Shown: in pieces, positions 5,141 through 9,933 of the stretch
How the letters are laid out: each line of letters begins with the position of its first letter
Numbering within the stretch: the stretch's first letter is position 1
DNA from: Treponema sp.
GTDB taxonomy: Bacteria > Spirochaetota > Spirochaetia > Treponematales > Breznakiellaceae
Length of the DNA stretch: 9,933 bases
NCBI GenBank assembly: GCA_031266255.1
Contig: JAISBK010000022.1
Span: forward strand, 1 to 9,933
Direction of reading: 5' to 3'
Program-made: the position numbers and the translations under genes
The notes under the pieces: model-generated
Told to the model about the DNA's origin: nothing
The model's database searches: none
Seen by the model: only the letters and a program-made list of their open reading frames with translations

Positions 5141-6982
5141 CTTAAAGCCTACCGTAAGGATTATCCCGATTGACTTGGGATATTCAGGCGTATCAATCAC
5201 CGAATAGGACAAGGAACTGCCTGAGTTAGGCTCGCCGTCTATATCGGTGAAGTAAGAGAACACCAGCCCTGTTTCACCGAACAGTTGAAAGGGTACGGTG
5301 AAATTTGCAAAGGTATGGGCCGCGCCGATTTTCAGGATATGCTGCCATTGGTATGCGCCATCGTGTAAGAAGTATTTTCTGAGTATAACCTTTTCACTGC
5401 GCCCTTCAGGATCAAGTTCGGATAACAAGGAACTGCCGTCTACCGCATGGGAACCATGATCCGCGCCGTGGCGTATCATCTGATACTGAAAATGCGCCTG
5501 GGTATGGAGCGTCGGCATAGCTTCCAGGCGTAAGCGCAGTTCATCGGAATTGGGGGGTAAATAAGAGCCTAGACCCTCGCCATTGTTGGTGTAGGCGGTT
5601 TCCATAGGGGTGTCCCCGTACCAGGGAACCACGACCCGGGTGTGGGTATAGCAATAGGGTTCGATTTTGGTGTAACTGACCGTAACTGAACCAAAGGGGA
5701 GCAGGGGAATTGCTGCTTTAGCGCCTACTTGCAGCGCGAACATGTGCCGGTCAAGCTCAAACAGTCTTGAAACGCTGGAAACTTCTATTTCATCGGCAAA
5801 AAACGAGAACCAAAGCCCCGCAATGCCAGGATATTGAGCCTTCACATTAACAAAAAGTCCCATGTTGTCAAAATCCCCGATGTTATTTTGGTACATAAAG
5901 TTGTTATTGATCGGAAAGGGGTATCCCAGTTCAAAACGTTTTGGCCATATAGCCGTACTGCCCACATCAAAATGCAAATACTGCTTGTAGTTGAATTCAA
6001 TCTGTTCTATAGAAAAGGCGTTTTGGTTGGACCGTGCGGATTCGGTTATGCCCTGGGCATTGTAATATTCAAGCACCCCGGTTAAGGCAGAGAAGGCAAA
6101 CCAGGGAACCGGGTTGAAGGTTCCTTCCAGGGCTAAAAAAGGCTGGGCCGACCCATTAAACACTAAGCTGCTCCCCTCCGACATACCTGCCCATTCCCGC
6201 CGGAACCGGCCAAAACGGTAGCGCAGGGTTTCTCCAAAAAGTTCCCCGGATAATTCGGATAGAAGGCTTGGGCCTATGGAAATATCCTGAGGCCAGTTTT
6301 TCATACCCCCTGCGCTAATACTCCCCGGACTAAAGAGAAAGCCGTCCCAGCCTTTTCGATACGTATAGGGAAAGAATGCTTCAGGTTGACTATAGATAGG
6401 GATCTCAGTATTAGTATGAACCTCGTCTCCTTCAAAGGTCGGATAATAAGGATAATAGGATCCCAGCTCAGTACGGGGACTCCGTAAGAGCCCTCCTGAA
6501 ATGGTAAAGTTATAGGAAAAATGATTCCCTATATCGCCATTGGTATACCCGGTAATCCACGAATCAGTACCCCATACCATATCCCCGGAAGAAGTATAGG
6601 CTCCTGCAAAACCTAAACGTAAACCTACCCCGAGGTTCCCAGCAAACCGAATACCTCCTTTGGTAGGGATATCGAAATAAAAGGCTCCCCGCTGCCAATC
6701 AAGTCCTGTGGGCTTTGTGTCAAAATCCTGTTTTACCCTTTCCAATGTAAGCCGTTCGGTGCGGCTGAGGGTTTCGGTACTGAGGATTGCCGTAATCGTC
6801 TCGAAGATAAGCTTTCGGGAATAGGGTTTTACTGCCGGGAGGGGATCGCATAAACCCCGTAGATAGGCTTGTTCTAGGAGATAATATACCGGATGATCCA
6901 GCGGTACCGATACATGGGTCTGAGCAGACACCCCTGTTACAAAAACCAAAACCATACTCAAAAATCCATACCATGTTTTCAT
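5129..6982 (-). CDS. Outer-membrane beta-barrel protein, Wzi-like capsule/surface polysaccharide family
   Basis: This 617-residue exported protein has a signal peptide: MKTW, a hydrophobic core, and a VSA cleavage site after residue 20. After it comes VPLDHPVYYLLEQAYLRGL (26-44) and VKPYSR (51-56), an N-terminal arrangement typical of Wzi-like capsule assembly proteins. The rest is alternating, aromatic-rich beta strand. QNNIGDFDN (365-373) followed by FFADEI (394-399) resembles the conserved barrel core of that family. It ends in a strand finishing KLFF with the terminal Phe expected of an outer-membrane barrel inserted by the BAM machinery. The ATG at 6982 has GGAGG 8 nt upstream. In Wzi-type proteins the barrel anchors polysaccharide at the surface; whether this spirochaete protein does so is inference. 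It is divergent from another probable family member at 7105. Confidence 0.75.
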   Translation of the reverse strand: MKTWYGFLSMVLVFVTGVSAQTHVSVPLDHPVYYLLEQAYLRGLCDPLPAVKPYSRKLIFETITAILSTETLSRTERLTLERVKQDFDTKPTGLDWQRGAFYFDIPTKGGIRFAGNLGVGLRLGFAGAYTSSGDMVWGTDSWITGYTNGDIGNHFSYNFTISGGLLRSPRTELGSYYPYYPTFEGDEVHTNTEIPIYSQPEAFFPYTYRKGWDGFLFSPGSISAGGMKNWPQDISIGPSLLSELSGELFGETLRYRFGRFRREWAGMSEGSSLVFNGSAQPFLALEGTFNPVPWFAFSALTGVLEYYNAQGITESARSNQNAFSIEQIEFNYKQYLHFDVGSTAIWPKRFELGYPFPINNNFMYQNNIGDFDNMGLFVNVKAQYPGIAGLWFSFFADEIEVSSVSRLFELDRHMFALQVGAKAAIPLLPFGSVTVSYTKIEPYCYTHTRVVVPWYGDTPMETAYTNNGEGLGSYLPPNSDELRLRLEAMPTLHTQAHFQYQMIRHGADHGSHAVDGSSLLSELDPEGRSEKVILRKYFLHDGAYQWQHILKIGAAHTFANFTVPFQLFGETGLVFSYFTDIDGEPNSGSSLSYSVIDTPEYPKSIGIILTVGFKLFF

Positions 6983-7007
6983 GCCTTATTCCTCCCAGAC
7001 AGCTATA

Positions 7008-7030
7008 GAGGGTATCGGATATTGACCCTC
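7008..7030. repeat. Inverted repeat between the two divergent outer-membrane protein genes
   Basis: GAGGGT (7008-7013) and ACCCTC (7025-7030) form perfect 6-bp arms around an 11-bp centre, a size and position compatible with a dimeric repressor or activator site. In RNA made leftward it could equally be a hairpin in the leader of the 5129-6982 gene. Confidence 0.4.
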
Positions 7031-7050
7031 GTCGCCCCCTTCATTAGGGT

Positions 7051-7079
7051 ATACTATATGGCGAAAAAGAAAAGATCAA
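7051..7079 (-). promoter_or_regulatory. Candidate promoter of the 617-residue outer-membrane protein gene
   Basis: On the minus strand TTGATC (7079-7074) and TAGTAT (7056-7051) are spaced by 17 bp; each matches four of six consensus bases. The leader would be about 60 nt and include the inverted repeat at 7008-7030. The match is moderate. Confidence 0.4.
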
Positions 7080-7108
7080 GAATCCGTACGATCCGGCGGA
7101 TCCTATGA
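7058..7108 (+). CDS. Possible 16-codon basic upstream peptide
   Basis: A small ORF encodes MAKKKRSRIRTIRRIL, in which eight of sixteen residues are Lys or Arg. Its TGA overlaps the ATG of the next gene as ATGA, the classic geometry for translational coupling. AGGG at 7046-7049 lies 8 nt upstream and could serve as a weak ribosome binding site. Against it, a TATACT at 7050-7055 could be a -10 element, in which case the message would begin after this ATG. With so few codons chance cannot be excluded. Confidence 0.3.
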   Translation: MAKKKRSRIRTIRRIL

Positions 7109-8799
7109 ATACCCGGAGCATAGCCCGCATCCTAGGGATAGCCTGGATGGTATGGGGCATGGCCGGGCTTGGCGCTCTGCCGGAACAGAAGATTCTGTAT
7201 CCTGGGGACTGGGTCTATGAAGCCCTGGGGATCCTTTCCCAAGAACAGGGGATCGTGTTTTTTATGGACTCTTCCCTGACCGTTGGGCAGATTCGCTTGT
7301 TACTCCAAGGCATCGACGAGGAGGCCCTTTCTCCCAGCGGCCAGATCCTCTATGATCGTATTACCGATTACGTGCAAGGGTCTTCAGGGTATATCGTGCA
7401 AGCGGACGGGATCCAGGCGGAGATTGACGGGGTTGTACAGCCGGAACTGTATGTTAAGACTAATCCTGCGCTGGACTGGATCTACAATCACCACCAGCGG
7501 CGTGCTTTTTTTATGCTTCCGGTGAGTATTTCCTTAGGTTCGTATATTACCGCGGAAATGGATCCTTATTTTGGCCAAAATGAATATGCTGCATCCCTGC
7601 ATGAAAATTATATCAATATTCCCTGGGATATGGCTTCTCAGGCGGATTTACATATTCCAAAACGGGCCTACCTCAGCATCGGCGTTCCTTTTGGTACGGC
7701 TTCAGGGGTACATCTATCCATGGGGATTGGGGATGATTTTTTCGGCAGAACCAGGACCGGCAGTATCATCCTCTCTGAATACCTGGAGCGGGTCAATTAC
7801 GCGCAGCTCTCCTTCTTTTCCCCGATTATCCGGTATGCCGCGGAAGTCATGCAGTACGAGGTCAATAAGTACCACTATATGCATTATTTGCAATTCCGGC
7901 CCCACCGCCGGATTTCCCTGTCCTTTGCGGAAGGAGCCATGGTCAACGCCCCCTTGGAACTGAGGTATCTCAATCCTTTGATGATATTCCACAGTTATGA
8001 GGGTTGGAAAACCTATAACGATTACAATGCCGGTCTGAATCCTGAAAGCGTACCTGCCTTGGATGACGAAGGCTCCCGGGTAGGGGCCTTTTTTGGGGCC
8101 AAAATCGAATATCATCCGTGGAAATACCTGCGCCTTTATGGCCTTTTTGCCATGACCCAGTTGCAGTTACCGCTTGAACATGAGCTTTGGGAAGATCTCC
8201 TCACCCCGGACGCCTTAGCCTTTCAGGGAGGTATAGAAGTATCCCTTCCCAGTTCCCGAGGATACTGGAATTTCGGGCTTGAGGGAGTGTACACCTATCC
8301 CTATATGTACTTAAAGGAAGATAAAGGCTGGTCTTATTACAAAGAGATGGTAGAAATGGACCGGATCAATGTCCGGTATTGGACGGGAACCCCGTTTGGG
8401 CCGGATTCAATCGCCGCAACCCTTTGGGGTAAGTACCAAAGGACGCAAGTTCACCCGGGATCGGTCTGGTCTTGCGGGTTTTCCCTGGTGTTTGCCGCGC
8501 AAGGGGAAAACTCAAGTACGGCTATTTTTGATACCGATGCTTACCAGCCTACCCATGCAGTTATGGATGTAACACGGCCCCCTACGGGGATCCCGACCTA
8601 TACCTATACCCTCACGCTTTTGGGGACCTGGTCGCCGCTTGAGTGGCTTCAGTTTGCCCTGCAGCCGGGGTACAAAATCGTCAGTAATTATGGCCATGAG
8701 GAAGACCGTCTGGAACATGGTTTTGAACTGAGCTTCTCGGCCCGCATCCGGCCGGTGACCAAGCTAAAGCAAGTCCTATCCACACCGGCTACAGAATAG
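7105..8799 (+). CDS. Outer-membrane beta-barrel protein, probable Wzi-like family member
   Basis: This 564-residue exported protein has a signal peptide: MNTRSIAR, then a hydrophobic core ILGIAWMVWGMAGLG, with a plausible cleavage after LGA (about residue 24). A helical N-terminal region (YPGDWVYEALGILSQEQ, 32-48) is followed by long stretches of alternating aromatic-rich strands. A central block, HYLQFRPHRRISLSFAEGA (260-278), then ELRYLNPLMIFHSY (285-298), resembles the barrel core of Wzi-like capsule assembly proteins, so it may be a distant relative of the product of the divergent 5129-6982 gene. Unlike that protein it does not end on an aromatic residue: a strand-like FELSFSARIRP is followed by a polar tail. 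The ATG at 7105 has only a weak GGCGG upstream. Localisation is more certain than function. Confidence 0.75.
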   Translation: MNTRSIARILGIAWMVWGMAGLGALPEQKILYPGDWVYEALGILSQEQGIVFFMDSSLTVGQIRLLLQGIDEEALSPSGQILYDRITDYVQGSSGYIVQADGIQAEIDGVVQPELYVKTNPALDWIYNHHQRRAFFMLPVSISLGSYITAEMDPYFGQNEYAASLHENYINIPWDMASQADLHIPKRAYLSIGVPFGTASGVHLSMGIGDDFFGRTRTGSIILSEYLERVNYAQLSFFSPIIRYAAEVMQYEVNKYHYMHYLQFRPHRRISLSFAEGAMVNAPLELRYLNPLMIFHSYEGWKTYNDYNAGLNPESVPALDDEGSRVGAFFGAKIEYHPWKYLRLYGLFAMTQLQLPLEHELWEDLLTPDALAFQGGIEVSLPSSRGYWNFGLEGVYTYPYMYLKEDKGWSYYKEMVEMDRINVRYWTGTPFGPDSIAATLWGKYQRTQVHPGSVWSCGFSLVFAAQGENSSTAIFDTDAYQPTHAVMDVTRPPTGIPTYTYTLTLLGTWSPLEWLQFALQPGYKIVSNYGHEEDRLEHGFELSFSARIRPVTKLKQVLSTPATE

Positions 8800-8809
8800 G
8801 TAAAAGGAC

Positions 8810-8831
8810 GCGCCCTATACAAACAAGGCGC
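8810..8831 (+). promoter_or_regulatory. Hairpin overlapping the radical SAM gene's ribosome binding region
   Basis: GCGCC (8810-8814) and GGCGC (8827-8831) are complementary around a 12-nt loop and end one base before the ATG at 8833. The only purine-rich site for that ATG, AAGG (8825-8828), overlaps the 3' arm, so folding could reduce initiation there. The alternative ATG at 8860 would be unaffected. Confidence 0.35.
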
Positions 8832-8832
8832 T

Positions 8833-9864
8833 ATGAGAAGTAAGGAAAAAAGGGAAAAAATGAGAGGGAAGAATAGGAATATTTTTAGAAATTATCTAAA
8901 GGGTACGTTACGGTTCACCGAATTTGCCATTACCAATGCCTGTATTGCCAAATGTTCGTTTTGTGAAATATGGAAACAGCATCCGAAAGTCTTTGTAGAT
9001 AAAGAAAAGGCCCTTACCGCCATTGACCGGTTGGCGGATTTCGGCGTGTCTCATCTGACCATTACCGGCGGGGAGCCATTGCTGCACCCCCAGGTGCTTG
9101 CTTTTGTTGAACGGGCGACCAAGCGAAAAATGAACAACGCGGTGCTGAATGCCGCGCCCCAGCTCCTCATGCGCAATGAGATTCTGAAACGCCTTGAGGA
9201 TGCAGGATGCGACCTGCTCAGTATTTCATTTGATTCAGGGGATCCGGTTACTATGGCTGAATCCCGGCAAATTCCCCATATCATGGATGAAATGGCCAAA
9301 GCCATGGATCTGGTACATAAGACCTCCCTTAAAACCATGGCATCGGTTCTTATCTGGAACGATAACTACAATAACCTGGAAGAAGTGTGTTTCAGGGCAG
9401 AAAACATGGGGTTTACCTGTATCTCCCTGAATTACCCGACCTTCTCCAAATCCCAAGTGTATCCCCTGGGCGGGGAGGGGATCAGCCTTTCCCGGGATAA
9501 GGTGATCCAGGGACTGACCGAAGCAATCCGGTTAAAGAAGTCTGGAAAGCATCAGATCATCAATTCGGTTATTTCCATGCAGAATATCATCAATTACCTG
9601 AAAGACCCGGCTTTAGCGCGCTATCCCTGTTACGGCGGGGAGCATGTGCTGTTTGTAGACTGGTTCTTTGATGTGCGTCCCTGTATGCAGCTTCCCCAGG
9701 TCCTGGGAAACATCCTAACTATGGAAGAGACCGCGTTACACCAGCCTCCCTGTAATAATTGTAATATGAGCTGGTATCGGGATTTCAGTATGTTTTTCCA
9801 CGGCGGGCTACGGACTATTCCGGTATGGCTTGAAGCCTTTAGCGGGCCGAAGATTATTTTTTAA
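8833..9864 (+). CDS. Radical SAM enzyme with a SPASM-like four-cysteine C-terminal region
   Basis: This 343-residue radical SAM enzyme has the CX3CX2C motif at Cys37, Cys41 and Cys44 (ACIAKCSFCEIW), the ligands of the 4Fe-4S cluster that cleaves S-adenosylmethionine. ITGGEPLL (77-84) is the SAM-binding motif and SISFDSGDP (130-138) a following barrel strand. The C-terminal region carries Cys266, Cys284, Cys307 and Cys310 (CNNC), spaced like an auxiliary-cluster binding SPASM or twitch domain. Such enzymes mature peptides, modify proteins or build cofactors; the substrate here cannot be read from the sequence. It starts 33 nt after the outer-membrane protein gene on the same strand and is probably cotranscribed. 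ATG 8833 and ATG 8860 are both possible starts; the first 15 residues are highly basic. A further gene begins at 9900, likely in the same operon. Confidence 0.88.
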   Translation: MRSKEKREKMRGKNRNIFRNYLKGTLRFTEFAITNACIAKCSFCEIWKQHPKVFVDKEKALTAIDRLADFGVSHLTITGGEPLLHPQVLAFVERATKRKMNNAVLNAAPQLLMRNEILKRLEDAGCDLLSISFDSGDPVTMAESRQIPHIMDEMAKAMDLVHKTSLKTMASVLIWNDNYNNLEEVCFRAENMGFTCISLNYPTFSKSQVYPLGGEGISLSRDKVIQGLTEAIRLKKSGKHQIINSVISMQNIINYLKDPALARYPCYGGEHVLFVDWFFDVRPCMQLPQVLGNILTMEETALHQPPCNNCNMSWYRDFSMFFHGGLRTIPVWLEAFSGPKIIF

Positions 9865-9886
9865 TCTTTTTTAACTTTTTTTAACC
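9857..9886 (+). repeat. Three-unit 10-bp T-tract tandem repeat at the end of the radical SAM gene
   Basis: Three successive decamers read TTTTTTAATC, TTTTTTAACT and TTTTTTAACC. The first contains the radical SAM stop codon (9862-9864). Because the period is 10, the TAA triplets at 9862, 9872 and 9882 fall in all three forward frames. T-tracts repeated at roughly the helical pitch are expected to bend DNA. There is no GC-rich stem, so it is not an ordinary terminator. Confidence 0.8.
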
Positions 9887-9899
9887 TGAGGATAAGGCA

Positions 9900-9933
9900 A
9901 TGTTGAAAATACCGACCGACTATTCCGATGCCG
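9900..9933 (+). CDS. Start of the next gene (cut by the window end)
   Basis: An ATG at 9900 opens a frame to the window end, beginning MLKIPTDYSDA. GAGG at 9888-9891 lies 8 nt upstream, a good ribosome binding site, and the gene follows the radical SAM gene by 35 nt on the same strand. Eleven residues are too few to identify a product. Context suggests cotranscription with the radical SAM gene. Confidence 0.6.
   Translation, partial: MLKIPTDYSDA

Noticed and set aside
7022..7055. Promoter TTGACC/TATACT for the 7105-8799 gene
   Set aside because: The spacer is 22 bp, too long for a sigma-70 promoter; no better -35 is present.
7571..7963. 130-codon plus-strand ORF and antisense 7714-8115 ORF
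   Set aside because: Both are alternative frames of the exported barrel gene at 7105-8799.

Overview
This window looks like part of a spirochaete chromosome, most likely Treponema or a close relative. The reasons are a very short RNA polymerase omega subunit leading into miaA, a pair of large signal-peptide-bearing beta-barrel outer-membrane proteins, and intermediate GC content. The genus is inferred from protein style, not from a database match. I see no insertion sequence, prophage or CRISPR array.

Layout. Positions 1-914 (minus strand) hold the 5' two thirds of gcvT (glycine cleavage T protein). It is preceded by a strong promoter and a tandem glycine riboswitch whose last P1 strand overlaps the lower stem of a terminator-like hairpin. 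Positions 950-2739 (minus) hold a tight operon rpoZ-miaA-unknown gene, with a 17-bp-spaced promoter so close to the rpoZ ATG that the mRNA should be leaderless. Positions 2788-3067 (plus) hold a promoter and two tRNA-Ser genes (anticodons CGA and GGA), neither encoding CCA. Facing them is a CCA-adding enzyme gene, cca (3097-4452, minus). cca and thiN (thiamine pyrophosphokinase, 4502-5140, plus) diverge from one shared stretch of DNA in which two complete promoters lie on top of each other.

thiN converges on, and overlaps by 12 bp, a 617-residue outer-membrane protein gene (5129-6982, minus). That gene is divergent from a second outer-membrane protein gene (7105-8799, plus). Both proteins look like members of the Wzi-like capsule/surface-polysaccharide barrel family. 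A radical SAM enzyme gene with an extra four-cysteine C-terminal region follows (8833-9864), then a phased T-tract repeat and the first codons of another gene (9900 onward).

Themes. The left half is translation and tRNA maturation (omega subunit, tRNA isopentenylation, two tRNAs and the enzyme that completes their 3' ends) plus one-carbon and thiamine cofactor metabolism. The right half is envelope biology plus a radical SAM enzyme of unknown substrate. The most unusual signals are regulatory: the superimposed cca/thiN promoters, two predicted leaderless starts, a palindromic repeat shared by the gcvT leader and the rpoZ promoter, and a three-unit 10-bp T-tract repeat that puts a TAA in each reading frame. 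I found no convincing evidence for an entirely new multi-gene system. The best candidate for unexplained biology is the outer-membrane protein/radical SAM cluster at the right.
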